A DNA stretch of 64,000 nucleotides from Macrosoma leucophasiata (GCA_036365455.1 JAWQUS010000020.1:6731001-6795000), one strand, 5' to 3'; numbered from the stretch's first letter, positions 31,646 through 43,022 are shown. Notes: a model not told the origin generated them from the letters alone. A program made the numbers and translations.

Positions 31646-32100
31646 GCAGTGTCTCAAGATAAAGGTTTTTGACCAATGTGTGCTGCCAGTGATGACATAT
31701 GGGACAGAAACGTCGTCGCTCACTATGGGCCGCATAAGAAGGCTGAAGGTCACTCAGAGAAAAATGGAGAGAGCTATGCTTGGAAGTTCTCTGCGAGATC
31801 GAATAAAAAATGAGGAGATCCGCATGAGAACCAAAGTTACCGCCATAGCTCACCGAATAGCGAGACTCAAGTGGCAGTGGCCAGGGCACATAGCTCGAAG
31901 AACTGACGGCCGTTGAGGCAGAGCAGTTCTTGAGTGGCGACTGCGTACCGGAAAACGAAGCGTAGGCAGGCTCCCATAAGATGAACCGACAACCTAGTGA
32001 AGGTCGCGGGCAATCGCTGGATGAGGGCGGCCCAGGACCGTTCGTTGTGGCATTCTTTTTTGTTCAGCAGTGTACGTCTTTTGGCTGAAATGATGATAAT
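31646..32100 (+). pseudogene. RTE-type LINE 3' end, older copy
   Basis: Translation: CVLPVMTYGTETSSLTMG, RRLKVTQRKMERAMLGSSLR, MRTKVTAIAHRIARLKWQW, GHIARRTDGR then stop, VLEWRLRTGKRSVG, ending GTTCAGCAGTGTACGTCTTT TGGCTGAAATGATGAT. It extends further 5' than the 27.5-kb and 43-kb copies and carries at least three stops. Confidence 0.87.
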
Positions 32101-33109
32101 CTGATAACTTTTTTTCTAATGAATTGTGAATTGAAGCTTCTGACATTCAAGCTATTCCTCTTGTTTTTTTACGAATATCCGTATTTAGTAGTTATCTAAA
32201 ATATTATCATGGAACAAAATCAAATATTTGATGTCTTTTTATAATTTTAGGTGATAACCCAACAGGTATTATTCAGTTAGTATTCATCTCTATGAACGAC
32301 TACTTTGAATAGTAATATAATTCAAGTCATAAAAGTACCCAGTCATAAATTACACATCCTTTTTACTTATCCTTCACAACTTTTTGTGGTAAATAATTGA
32401 TACAAAAACTGCATAATATGAAAAAAAAAAATACCAACAAATAACTCTCGTTAAGAGGCGTACTACTGTTTCATTGTTGGTCAGTCAAAACAACAACAGT
32501 GTTATCTATGAAAAACAATTGCACACTAAAAACAACACATCGGGGAATCTTAGAAAAAAAGGATCACTATTGCCGACACGGTCCACATTGACAAATCGAT
32601 TGTCCTTTTATTTTTTGTCGAATTCGGACAGGCGGCGGTTTGTAAAGGAATTTTAATGCCTCTACAATGTACACACTTCATAATAGATGCCACAGATTGA
32701 GACGCGAACGAAGAGAGTTTTTGGTATACTGAATATTTTATGTTGCATCGCATAGATGTCTTTTAAGCTGTGACCATTATAAGTTAAGTAGCAGATCGTA
32801 GTTAGTATAGACCGCAAATTTGTCAGACCACCTTGCGAGCGAAATGAAATTTATGGCTCTGGGGTCAGGAAGAGGACTTAAAGCGTGCCGTTGCATAATC
32901 TACACAATTTATGATAGCCTTTGTTGACATTATTGTATATTGTGCTTTGGCGTTTTTATTTAATTACGTTTTCATGAATTTGGTTTACAATGGCATTAAG
33001 TTGCGAAAACAAAGGGTTGTTAAGTTAATCGAATGTATAGACTTGCATCAATTTTTACAAATATTATCAGAATATTTGTATGAAGGTTAACGGTACTACT
33101 TAGGTATCT
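32101..33109. other. 1 kb unassigned
   Basis: AT-rich; no motif-bearing frame and no family match. Confidence 0.45.
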
Positions 33110-33192
33110 CACCATTTGAGCCTAAAGCCGTCCACTGCTGCACTGCAAAGATTGGCACAACCAAAATTCCTAGGCCGCCCTCATCCAGCGAC
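33110..33192 (-). repeat. RTE-type 3' end remnant
   Basis: Complement reads CAGTCGCTGGATGAGGGCGG CCTAGG ... GCAGCAGTGGACGGCTTTAG GC; compare TCGCTGGATGAGGGCGGCCC in the 31646 copy. Confidence 0.65.
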
Positions 33193-33296
33193 TGCAGATT
33201 TTTAGAAATAATAATTAATATAGATATCTTATAATATAAATTATATCCTTATACCAGCCCATTGCACATCAGGTAACTTTTCTGGTGGTAACTTTT

Positions 33297-33470
33297 TACT
33301 GGTGATAGAACTCCAGTGACGGAGCTTGACGGATTACCTAATCTAATTGCCGCTTATAGGCCGTGTTTAGCTCTACCGTATTCCGATCAGGTAATTGGTA
33401 ATTAATACACAGGTCCTGTTATTGTCGGCACAGGGGCTTGATGACTTAATGCCATGATGAAAAAAAAACA
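33297..33470 (+). repeat. S290 copy, 3'-half missing
   Basis: ACTGGTGATAGAACTCCAGT GACGGAGCTTGACGG, ATTACCTAATCTAATTGCCG C, TTGTCGGCACAGGGGCTTGA TG ... an A run at 33465. Head clearly present; centre diverged. Confidence 0.78.
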
Positions 33471-34477
33471 AACATCTGTCAGGCCACAAGAAAAATATGA
33501 CAATTGATTTCAATTGTGTCTGCGCCGATATTGGCCTCCTGATCCGTGACAGATATTATGCTTAACATTTTTTTTAAACATGACAGTCACAAACCCAAGG
33601 AAGTACCTACGTATTTTGTTGGACACATAATTATTTTATGAATTGTTAATAAAATCAAACATCCCAAACCGAAATAATTATATCACATTTTGAGCCGTAT
33701 TATCACTTAATTCAATAAGCAAATGGCGGAAGTAATTCCTTCCGAACCAATAAAATCGATTTCACATAATCATGAATACTATCTCCAAAATCAATCACGC
33801 CCATGAAAATCGGTCAGATTGTATTATTTCTGCACGTGAGGCAAAGGTCGGGACTTGTATTAGAGAGAGGAAATCCGGGGTTCATTGTTGTATCCGACAC
33901 TTAAGCACTTTACCTGACCGATAGATAAAAGACCTTTTTTAAAAAATACGACCGCGGGTAGCGACTTTTTTTTCGTAATTACACAGTAGCCTTCCTTCAC
34001 AAAAAAAAACTTTTGAAAAATGGAACGCAAAAAGTATGCAAATAAGATGCAACGGTTGAAATAAAAAATGAAGTTTAATTTTCTCACGTTAGCATTTCTT
34101 TAATGAAAATTTCTAATGAGGGTTTAATTTGAAGAATCCTTTGAGGTTTGATTTCGGGTTGTTTTTTTCGTTTTTTTTTATCGGATTTCTTTGTTTGCGA
34201 AAACAAAGTCTCGTATCACGGTTGTCGCAAAAAATAATTACATTGTTGATTTATGCACGTTGGGTGCTAATGTGTAGATATGTTTTTTTTTTAATTAAAA
34301 AAAATCCTTTTACAAGTATCATTTATACAGAAATTCATTGACCGTTCTTTCTCACCTTGTTTTAAAGAAATTTGATACTAAGTTTATCAATATATTTACT
34401 TCATTTTCAAAAAAAATACATATATGGTCAGATTTTTTAAATAAAGCTTCGTATTCTTTTTAAATAACTTTTTTTTT
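33471..34477. other. 1 kb unassigned
   Basis: Very AT-rich with many A/T homopolymers; no element recognised. Confidence 0.45.
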
Positions 34478-34642
34478 AAATAAATACATGGGTGCCGTTA
34501 TATACAAACAACACAAACACAAACACCCAGACCTGAAATAAATATGAGTAGACAGAGATACAAATATTTGTCCCGCTGCGGGGATCGAACCCGCGACCCT
34601 TCGAATCAAACGGTCATCTCACACCGCTGGACCAACCGGGAC
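34478..34642 (-). repeat. T1 tRNA-SINE
   Basis: Complement reads GTCCCGGTTGGTCCAGCGGT (box-A region), GGGTCGCGGGTTCGATCCCC (box B GGTTCGATCCC), then AAATATTTGTAT, GGTCTGGGTGTTTGTG and ACGGCACCCATGTATTTATT. tRNA-like head with a SINE body and an ATTT-rich tail. It is not a tRNA gene because the acceptor stem is not followed by a terminator and the same body recurs at 38709, 41093 and 52680. Confidence 0.88.
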
Positions 34643-35387
34643 ATCAAAAGAGTTATAAATATAATTAAGAAAAAAATGATATAAATAATAGGTCCCAGAA
34701 ATATTATTTCTCAGTCCAAAATATTATTCCAATATAGAGGTACCTAATAATTGATTTTCCAAGTGCGATAAGTATAGAACATTGATTGATCATTCTCCCG
34801 TAAATCTAACGGAACTTCTAAAATCAAAATATCATTGTCAACTTATAAAAAACTGGCAACATTACATTTTTAGCACCGTAACATCCACAAACAAAGCACA
34901 ACCGCATCTCCTTTTGTGCAAAGAAATAAATTAAATGATTCTAAGGGGAGAGATTTTTACCGTTAATTCTAATCTACATAAAAAAATGGTTAAAAAACAC
35001 ACGGATGTCTGTGGGAACAGGCCGTCTTAAAAAACTATACAGGAAGCGTTACGGTAAGTGTAAATATGGGAGTTGACATAGAAAGTTTATGGGGCGATAT
35101 TTATTTGAAAGATTTATGTTTTCTCGTATCGTCCTCGTACAGTGTTGCCAGTCCGTCCAGTTGCCACGGTTATAAATCTTGACGATATTTATGGTAACAA
35201 ATTTAATAATGAAACTCTTATTTACACCTATTTCATGGGAAAAAAGATCACTGCGTTTAATAAATGAATCTTGCTAATCATCTTTGTTTATACGTTTAAA
35301 TATTTGGATATGCGATACTCAATTTTCATTTTGAAAAGTCACGGATTTCTATGCTAAAAATATGGATAACAAGTACTTACATGTCTG
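34643..35387. other. No recognisable feature
   Basis: Unassigned AT-rich spacer. Confidence 0.45.
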
Positions 35388-35585
35388 CAATATTTTTATT
35401 TTTCGCAATAATACATGCGAGTGAACTTTAGAAAATAAAGAAAAAGGGAAAGAAACAATTGACTTCGGGCTGAACCTGCGACCTCAGTCCAGCCGCTTTA
35501 CCTCGGTAACTTCGGTAGCTAAGTGGTAAAGCGGAACTGGTTTTTAAAATTTTTCTTTATCATTTTTCTTTATTTTCTAAAGTTT
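35388..35585. repeat. T3 tRNA-SINE fold-back
   Basis: 35397-35510 is T3 on the minus strand (tail ACATGCGAGTGAACTTTAG, box-B region GACTTCGGGC..CCTGCGACC, box-A region CCAGCCGCTTTACC). 35511-35585 is T3 again on the plus strand (ACTTCGGTAGCTAAGTGGTA AAGCGG ... TTTCTTTATTTTCTAAAG). Heads face each other. A 7-bp direct repeat ATGTCTG at 35381-35387 and 35586-35592 suggests that the pair was inserted as one unit. Confidence 0.78.
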
Positions 35586-35795
35586 ATGTCTGTAGATACG
35601 TACTAACTAAACAGTATATAACACGGAACTCTATCTGAATTAAGACTGCGGACTAAATTGATTATTGTTGCAAACGTATGTTGTATACATTAAACTCGAA
35701 CTTGAATTAGTCTTCTATCCAATTTTTTGAAGTATTAATTTTGCATATACTAAAAAATAGTAGATCTACGTAATAGTAAAATACTATGCTAAAAA

Positions 35796-36100
35796 CTGCC
35801 TCGGTAGCCTAGTGGTAGCAGGCCACTACTACTACGCTGAGGTCCTGGGTTCGATTCCCGGGTAGGGGGTTATCAGAGATAATGGTGAAAAAGCCTTTAT
35901 CTCTGGTTCTATTGGGATTTTTCCATTTTCTGGAAATTTCCCAGTACCTCAAAGTTTGGTAATGTGCCCGGAGATGTCAACAAGCTCGCCACCTGTTACA
36001 TGGGCCAAAACGTAACCGGCGAATCGAGGGTGTTTGCATATGTGCTTGAATGCATGCATTTGCCTCTGCCTACCCCTTCGGGGATTGCGGGCGTGAAGTT
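35796..36100 (+). repeat. T2 tRNA-SINE, complete with target duplication
   Basis: Head CTGCCTCGGTAGCCTAGTGG (box A), CTGGGTTCGATTCCCGGG (box B GGTTCGATTCC), body with ATCTCTGGTTCTATTGGGAT and GTGCCCGGAGATGTCAACA, 3' end CTACCCCTTCGGGGATTGCG GGCGTGAAGTT. A perfect 13-bp target duplication ACTATGCTAAAAA at 35783-35795 and 36101-36113 fixes both ends. 305 bp, no poly-A. Confidence 0.95.
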
Positions 36101-36308
36101 ACTATGCTAAAAATATGTGATATGGCAATACATTTATCAATTTAGAAACACATGTGAAACAACAGGGTAAAGCTAGGGACTGTTTAAGGAAACACTGGAA
36201 CAAAATAATAAACTTGCTGTTTATTTCCGCCTGCCTTAGCGATCACAAAAAAAATATAGAGAGTTTATCACGAAGTATCGTCCAAATCACTGACGATTCT
36301 ATATATTA

Positions 36309-37565
36309 GGTTGGGGTAAAAGTTTCTTCGCATTTTTTATGATAATTCAAAACATTTTTTAATATAGTTTATTTAAATTTAACTATATGTACCATTTTGT
36401 TCGATAACCTATTGCCATCTTGTAGGTAGGGACATGATCCCATTGCTATGAAAATTTTGGGACTTCTCATCAAAATACCGCGACAAGTTGATTTGGCAGT
36501 CCTCTCGTGATGTTAACCTAACATTGCATAAAGAATTCTGAAGAGACCGAAACAGGTGGAAATCTGAAGGTGCAAGGTCAGGACTATACGGCGGATGCAT
36601 TAACACCTCCCAGCCAAACTCTCTTAATTTTTGCTGAGTGGCTATAGATGTGTGAGGTCTAGCGTTATCATGATGAAACACCACACCCCTTCTGTTGATC
36701 AATTCCGGCCGATTTCTCTCAACTTCTTGCTTTAATCTCATCAGTTGTTCGCAGTAGAGTTCAGAATCGATAGTCCTGCCTGGTGGTAATAGCTCATAAT
36801 GAATAATGCCCCTCCAATCCCACCACACACACAACATCACCTTATTGCGAGTTAACCCGGGTTTCGCCACAGTCTGTGAAGCCTGACCGGCCTTTGACCA
36901 CGACCTTTTTCGCACGTTCTTGTCGTACGTGATCCACTTTTCATCACCAGTTATCAGCTTCTTCAAAAATGATTCGGTTTCATTACGTCGTAATAAAGAA
37001 TCACAAATGAGTACACGGTTCATTAGGTTTCTTTCAGTGAGCTCGTGAGGTACCCAAATATCGAGCTTTTTTTTGTACCCAGCTTTTTTAAAATGCGCCA
37101 AAACTGTTTTGTGATCAATTCTCAGTTCTTCAGCTACGTCGTAACTACTGATATGTCGACCATGCTCCACTTTTTCAAAAACTGGCATCCATTTTATCCG
37201 TAATAGGGCGACCAGAGCGAGGTGCATTTTTGACATCAAAATTTCCGGATTGAAAACGCTTAAACCAAATTTGTGCTACTCTCACAGACACTGCACTAGG
37301 TCCATAAACATTGCAAATTTTTTTCGCGGCTTGGCTTGCATTTTTATAATAAAATTTTAAAATGTATCTTTATTAGATTCACTCATCTTGACAGTACGAA
37401 AAACAAATAAAAATCACACATTTGCCTAATTTGAATTTGGAATTATGTTCTTTAAAATTTTAACTTTCAATGATACCAAAACCAGCCAGATACAAATACA
37501 ACAGCCAAAGAGATTTTATTACAAGTTCATACATACTATAATGCGAAAAGACTTTTTCCCCAACC
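36309..37565 (-). mobile_element. Mariner element, cecropia-like, 1257 bp
   Basis: Terminal inverted repeats GGTTGGGG(T/A)AAAAGT at each end, matching at about 23 of 26 positions, flanked by TA on both sides (36307-36308, 37566-37567). Length and TA target are those of Tc1/mariner elements. It contains a single transposase pseudogene on the minus strand. Confidence 0.95.
36370..37388 (-). pseudogene. Mariner transposase, broken
   Basis: The main open frame (37239-36409, 276 codons) carries all three catalytic acids of the DD34D triad: D99 in LITGDEKWITYD, D191 in VVFHHDNARPHTS and D226 in YSPDLAPSDFHLF, spaced as in Mos1/Hsmar1. The helix-turn-helix part lies upstream in other frames (VAQIWFKRFQSGNFD, NAPRSGRP), so there are frameshifts near 37370 and 37190. 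A premature TAG ends the frame at 36408, about 12 codons before the next stop. The catalytic core is well preserved, but the protein cannot be made intact. It would have cut and pasted the element at TA sites. Confidence 0.93.
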
Positions 37566-37567
37566 TA

Positions 37568-38708
37568 TTAGTTCGATCAGATGTTCCCAAACTATTAGAT
37601 CCTATAGGCAAAATATAAAACAAAGTATTTTATGTAGGTAGATCATGTAGTAGTTTACTTAACTAGAGGCGAGCCAATGGACATTTATTAGGCATATTTT
37701 TAAACACCATGTTCACCACTGCGTCTTCCAGATTAGAAAAAAAAAAACTTAATTTGTAGGGCAGTAAGATGTTTTATCTGTTCTGAAATGGTAATTGAGC
37801 ATACTTTTACCACAATCTAAGAACATAAGGGTATTATACTCTATGACAAACATTTCTTAAGTAGATCTGATTTCATAAAAAATATTATTTCATAGTATTT
37901 TTACTATCTTCGAACAATTTTTTACATTGTAGGTACTTACTTAGTTATTTTTTATCTATACATCTATAACAATTATGCTTAGTATTCTGGATATAGCGGA
38001 TACCTGAAGGTTGACGGGTTAGTTTACCAAGAGCAGAACGGATGGTGTGATTTGCGAAAATCAAACAGAACGTAACGTAATTTAAGAAAATCGTTGATAT
38101 TTAAATGTTTTTCTAAAGTAATAAAACATAATTTACAATGCATATATTATTTGAATCAATAATTTTGCAACTATTTACACAAATACACTCAAATCCCAAA
38201 ATAATTGTATTATTGCGTATGCTCCAAACTTTGACGACCTCTGGCTCAAGCAACAGACCCGTGAGTTTTTTTACATCCTGAGAGTCCCGTATGTTTATAA
38301 AAACATTATGCACATTTTTTAAGAACGTATCTACGATCCAAGGTGCGCGAGCGCATTGTGCAAGGGACATCTTGGAGGGGTTTTTTAATAAATCTGTAAG
38401 TACGTTTTTTTTATGTGAGGATGTTTTTTAAATTTTCTCACGCAGTGTCCCATTGAAAACTAGATCTGTGGGTAGATACATCCGTAATTCATTGTTGATG
38501 CACCATTCGAGTGGAATTGATTGTGTCTTTCAAATATTGTATAGTTATGATTATTGTTACACGGATCACACTCAGATTTGAGTATCGACGTATTTTTTTG
38601 GATTTTTTTTTCAAATCTTGGGAAAACATTATTTTATGAAGTTTTCTTGTGTTTCAATTAATTAACAAGTAAATAAAAGCGTTTTTATGAGTAAAATATA
38701 TGATATAT
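37568..38708. other. 1.1 kb unassigned
   Basis: AT-rich; the 85-codon minus frame at 38113-38370 has no recognisable motif. Confidence 0.4.
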
Positions 38709-38929
38709 AAAATAAATAAATAAATAAAATACGCTTACACTCACAGCCCCACAGTAGGTATAAACCTGTGTCGTGGGTGCCGTTGTACACATACAACACA
38801 TACACAAACACCCAGACCCGAAACAAATATCTGTAGGCCATACAAATCTTTGTTCCGGAGCGGGGATCGAACCCGCGACCCTTCGAATCAAACGGTGGTT
38901 TCGCGCCGCTGGACTAACCGGGTCGTCGT
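38709..38929 (-). repeat. T1 tRNA-SINE, full length
   Basis: Complement: CGACCCGGTTAGTCCAGCGG, GGGTCGCGGGTTCGATCCCC, GGGTCTGGGTGTTTGTGTAT, CCTGTGTC..., tail (ATTT)n. The (AAAT)n run 38709-38730 is its tail. The closest relative in the window is 41093. Confidence 0.92.
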
Positions 38930-39172
38930 ATATATGTATATCAAATCGGCATAACATTGTTTCCCACATCAGAAAATATTCAGATGAACATTACTGTAGC
39001 GTAATATAGTTAGAAATATAATTAAATGAATCATAAATTATTCAGTTATTGATATGAAAATAGAAACATAAAGAGAATACCTATTATAGAAGAAAGTAGG
39101 TACTTATCAACGTATCTATAGTAGGTACGTACCTACTAATCGACGCAAAAGATTAAAATGGTTGTAGTTCGG

Positions 39173-39420
39173 ATTTTTTTTATGTCACGAAGGTGGAAAA
39201 CAAGCATGCAGTTCACATGGATATTAAGAGATGACTGCAGCCTATAGACATGTGCGATGACTGCAGCCTATAGACATTTACCCAAAAATTTGAGGTCAAA
39301 ACGCAGATGTTTTGCCAGCCCTGAGATCTTTGTTGCTATGTCTCTATCATAATTATTACGGGAACATAGATTACCATCTACTCCAAAAACTATAGTACTG
39401 AACACTACCATTCGGCAAAA
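39173..39420 (-). repeat. S290 B copy with internal tandem duplication
   Basis: ATGTCACGAAGGTGGAAAAC AAGCATGCAG ... CACTACCATTCGGC. The segment GATGACTGCAGCCTATAGAC AT is present twice (39229, 39255). The head is lost. Confidence 0.87.
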
Positions 39421-39454
39421 AGCTTGCAACACTCAAGAAGTAAGTACCTACGTA

Positions 39455-39570
39455 ATATCCTCCTCCTTGAATCGATTTCCTCATTGCTGAGGGTCGTGAT
39501 CCCCTCGTTGGGAAGACAGTTTCTCTTTCACGACTTCCTTCCACTTTTTTCTGTCTTTTGCATTGTGGAG
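39455..39570 (-). pseudogene. LINE C-terminal scrap
   Basis: The minus-strand frame reads RNCLPNEGITTLSNEEIDS, preceded by QKTEKSGRKS. I recognise this as the extreme C-terminus of an insect non-LTR polyprotein family different from the other LINEs here. Old and short. Confidence 0.5.
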
Positions 39571-40295
39571 TAAGTACCTAGGTAATATAAGGTCCTATCA
39601 TATTCAGATATCAAAGTAAATCTCAAGTAGCACTCTAGTAGGCATACATAGGCATACTAATAGGTACATAAGCATGTCATTCCTGGTTAGAGAAATATAG
39701 TTATCCATATATAACGTAAAAATGACTAAAAATCTTACAATTATAAATTTAAAAAAATACGTTTTTACTAGTGTCCATGGTGTATTTATTAAAAAAATGT
39801 TCCTACAGCTGTCATTGTTTTTTACAACAAAAAAAGTGAGTGATAATAGTCGCCCATTTTCAATTCACAAATGCATAATAATTTTAATGTATCCCGCATA
39901 TTCATTACATCATAAAAACTGTAATTTAATAACTGCAAGACAGAAATCCGGCCAATCACAAAAACAGTTTGAAAAAAACAATGAACGGGGGCTACTGATG
40001 ACAAAAAATCAAAGGGGTGGATAAAAACAAAGAGAAAAAAATATGCCCCATTAGCGTCAGCTAACTGGGCTTAGAGACAAGCGGTTAATTTCGTTAAAAC
40101 AGATTTATAGCTCCATGTACCGTATTTTTGTTCACAATTTGTTAGATGCTGGATAAAATTGTAATGGACTGTAGCTACAAAATTTTACGTTGCATAATCA
40201 ATTCTAGATAAAACATGATGGAGTTCTTTGATGCAAGTATGTAGGTATATTAATAGGCTTTGTAAATTAATATATATAGACGTTTAATACATAGA
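39571..40295. other. No recognisable feature
   Basis: AT-rich. The 100-codon frame at 39722 is Lys/Asn/Phe-rich low complexity and not credible as a gene. Confidence 0.5.
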
Positions 40296-40579
40296 TTTTT
40301 TATGTCAATAAGTGAAAACTAGCATACAGGTCACATTAATGGTATGTGAACTTACTACTAAAACTAAAATTTCAATGTAGATGCGTCGCCAGTGTAGCCA
40401 CTCCTGAGGTCTACGATGTTCCGCCTCTGTATCGAAAAATATATATTATCATGCATTACCACCTAACCGGAACACGAAAACGTTGAACACTACCATTTAG
40501 CGGCAAGTACCTATGTGGACTAGGTGATGTGACGGTGCCTACCGGAGCCTACGCCCGCGAGCTCCGTCACTGGAGCTGT
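40296..40579 (-). repeat. S290 A-like copy, old
   Basis: TTTATGTCAATAAGTGAAAA CTAGCATACAGG ... CCGGAACACG ... TTTAGCGGCAAG ... CGCGAGCTCCGTCACTGGAG C. Tail half strongly diverged, head half well kept. Confidence 0.87.
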
Positions 40580-40720
40580 TAGCGGCACGTTATGTGTATG
40601 CAGTTATTAGTATGTAATGTTATTACAAATTTGATTCTAAATACGTTTTTATTTAATTTAACATTTTCAATTTCCAACTTATTTCAACCGTGTAGCTTAA
40701 AATTTCGAATTGATTTAGAG

Positions 40721-41038
40721 CAGAGGTTCCCAAACTATTTTTCTTGTAGACCCTTTACAATTTTTTCTGGTTTCTGTGGACCCCCATCCTTGCTACATTT
40801 ATATCACATTCCCATATTCACGCCTGCGTAGACCCCCATCGTTTCAACCATGGACCACTTTGGGAATCACTGGTGTGATGTGAGTAAATTGGTACTATCA
40901 GTGTATGTGTTGAGATCCAATATCGTGGACCCCCATTTTCATTTCATGGACCCCCAAATTTTTTTTTTGCTGACGCAGACCCCTTTCACGTTGTCATAGA
41001 CCCCCAGGGGTCGATATAGACCACTTTGGGAATCACTG
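40721..41038. mobile_element. hAT-type MITE, 318 bp, with 8-bp target duplication
   Basis: Ends CAGAGGTTCCCAAACTA and the complement CAGTGATTCCCAAAGTGG are hAT-like terminal repeats. The 8-bp direct repeat ATTTAGAG at 40713-40720 and 41039-41046 is perfect and of hAT length. The interior is built of repeated TGGACCCCCAT-type units. An extra right-end copy CCACTTTGGGAATCACTG sits inside at ~40855-40872. No coding capacity. Confidence 0.93.
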
Positions 41039-41092
41039 ATTTAGAGGAACTACGTATTTTGAACTTCAATAAGCATACCACTGCCATCGTTG

Positions 41093-41326
41093 GACGACCC
41101 GGTTAGTCCAGCGGTATGAGATGACCGTTTGATTCGACTTTTCGTTTGGGTCGCGGGTTCGATCCCCGCACCGGGACAAATATTTGTATGGCCAGATATT
41201 TGTTTCGGGTCTGGGTGTTTGTGTATGTGTTGTATGTGTACAACGGCACCCACGACACAGGTTTATACCTACTGTGGGGGCTGTGAGTGTAAGCGTATTT
41301 TATTTATTTATTTATTATTTATTTAT
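41093..41326 (+). repeat. T1 tRNA-SINE, full length
   Basis: GACGACCCGGTTAGTCCAGC GG, box B GGTTCGATCCCC, CGGGTCTGGGTGTTTGTGT, GGCACCCACGACACAGG and an (ATTT)n tail 41297-41326. A short insertion (CTTTTCGTTT) splits the anticodon-arm region relative to the other T1 copies. Confidence 0.93.
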
Positions 41327-41411
41327 CGTGTCTATGACGCCATGGCAAAGATTTAAAGTCATAGATAGAGTTTTATTTTTTTATGTGATACAAATTTTAG
41401 ACAGGCTTTTT

Positions 41412-41698
41412 ACTGGTGGTAGAGCTCTAGTGACGGAGCTTGTGGGCGTAGGCGCCACCACATTACCTAATATACTTGCCGCTAAAAGGTAGTGTTCAAC
41501 ACTATCGTGTTCCGGTCAGGTGGTATTGTACGACCCTGTAATTTCCGGCACAGAGGCATAAGACCTTAGGCCTCAGGAGTGGTAATGCATCTGCATATTG
41601 ACCTTGGTCTTTGTGTTGTGTGTGTATATAGGCTGCAGTCATCACTTAACATCAATGTGAACTGCAAACTTGTTTGCCACATCCATTACATAAAAAAT
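41412..41698 (+). repeat. S290 A copy, full length
   Basis: ACTGGTGGTAGAGCTCTAGT GACGGAGC ... TTTGCCACATCCATTACATA AAAAA. Both ends intact, in plus sense. Confidence 0.95.
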
Positions 41699-41729
41699 GA
41701 GACTTGTTTATCACTTTCATAATATAAAT

Positions 41730-41775
41730 ACTGGTGGTAGAATTCCAGCGTTTTAGATCGAGAACGTAGGCATAC
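41730..41775 (+). repeat. S290 head fragment
   Basis: ACTGGTGGTAGAATTCCAGC then GAACGTAGGCATACC. Only about 45 bases of head, 30 bases downstream of the previous copy's tail. Confidence 0.65.
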
Positions 41776-41935
41776 CTACATAACTCAAAACTACTACTAA
41801 GATATACCAATTAATAAATAATGTATAATCTCTCGACTTTTGACACAGAAGCAAACCAACCTGAGCCGCACCTACGGTTTGACCTCTGATTTTTGTGTTT
41901 AAGATGCAATAATTACTCACCAGTCGTGTCGGTCA

Positions 41936-42177
41936 AGACTGACCAAATAGGTCGAGTTCTGTCTGAGAGGGGAGTTAAGTCTTAGGAATTGGCGTGCATG
42001 TATGTATGAAGAGAATGATGAATATAGATGAAAAATATCAAAAATGTTTTATTCATTTTAAACGGTTGTACAAGTAACATCGCAAGGTCCCCCATACTGG
42101 GTTAAGAAACCGGTGTTACAGAAGAAGCTGGAGGTGTGTCAGGACCAGGATATCTGGCGCTCGACGCTTTCTGCACA
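41936..42177 (+). pseudogene. LINE 3' end (11-kb family), interrupted
   Basis: GACCAAATAGGTCGAGTTCT GTCTGA, GTCTTAGGAATTGGCGTGCA TG and, after a ~90-base insert of unknown origin (42031-42120), GTGTCAGGACCAGGATATCT GGCGCTCGACGC. Matches the C-terminal coding end of the 11086 family. Confidence 0.8.
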
Positions 42178-42283
42178 AACCTTGCCCAGGACTTGGGATG
42201 ATGATACAATACACATACCTATCTGTACAAAGTTGGAGAATATTATCAACTTTAACAAAACACCACGCGCACACTCACAAATA

Positions 42284-42288
42284 CACGC

Positions 42289-42334
<46 letters not shown>
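42284..42334. repeat. (CA)n microsatellite
   Basis: About 50 bases of CA repeats with a few CG interruptions at the 5' side. It creates spurious His-Thr and Cys-Val reading frames on the two strands. Confidence 0.98.
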
Positions 42335-42336
<2 letters not shown>

Positions 42337-42901
42337 GTCTAAAAAATATAACTAAAAACCTTAACTGATCATTATCTACGTTTACTTGAATATTACATAG
42401 TTTTACAAAGAAAAATCTCCTATTGTTACCCTCTTAGGAAGTAGCGAGACATGCCCAACACAAGTATCATTGATTACTTACTAGGAAGTCTCAACCACTT
42501 TAATGTAAAAAGAGATTTTTATCAATAAATATTATATATATATGTACATTTTATTATTCTTATCTGTGTAGGCTGCTTATAACAAATACTTTTGATCACT
42601 AATACAACTGAATCCTAAAGCATATAGTCTCGCATTTCGCCACCACACTGAGAATGACACGAACTTTAGGACGACAATCAACCTCACCATCCCTTTCACT
42701 TTTAGCCGTCGATTGAGTTGTCTACACCAATATTATAATCAATGTATTGTTTTATTTCTTCACAATTGACACCGGGTGTTCGAATTATTCATGAAGCAAC
42801 TATTATTGTGCGGGTACAATTCTGATTTTCTAATTGAGCTGAACCTACTCTTGTCAAGTAAGACAAGTGAGGTTAAGGCAGTTTACATACTCCAGTTGAA
42901 T

Positions 42902-43022
42902 TATTTTATGTAATGAAGGTGGCAATCAAGCATGCAGTTGTCGCTGATATTAAGTGACGAATAAAACCCTAAAATACACCCACACAATTACCTTAGTTGT
43001 AACGTCTCTGTGATAAGTTATT
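42902..43022 (-). repeat. S290 B copy, left part of a nested complex
   Basis: TTTTATGTAATGAAGGTGGC AATCAAGCATGCAG ... GTCTCTGTGATAAGTTATT. The same S290 copy resumes at 43475 (ACGGGGCCTATAATACC) and its head end appears at 43916-43974. Confidence 0.9.

Noticed and set aside
34560..34642. Possible tRNA gene on the minus strand (GGTTCGATCCC box B, tRNA-like arms)
   Set aside because: The same head plus the same non-tRNA body recurs at 38709, 41093 and 52680 with an ATTT tail, so it is a tRNA-derived SINE. The same reasoning was applied to T2 (35796, 45219, 48953, 61181) and T3 (62131).
39722..40024. 100-codon plus-strand open frame
   Set aside because: Low-complexity Lys/Asn/Phe composition in AT-rich DNA, no motif, and no splice or initiation context that stands out.
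42113..42355. Open frames with long His-Thr and Cys-Val repeats
   Set aside because: Products of the (CA)n microsatellite read on the two strands.
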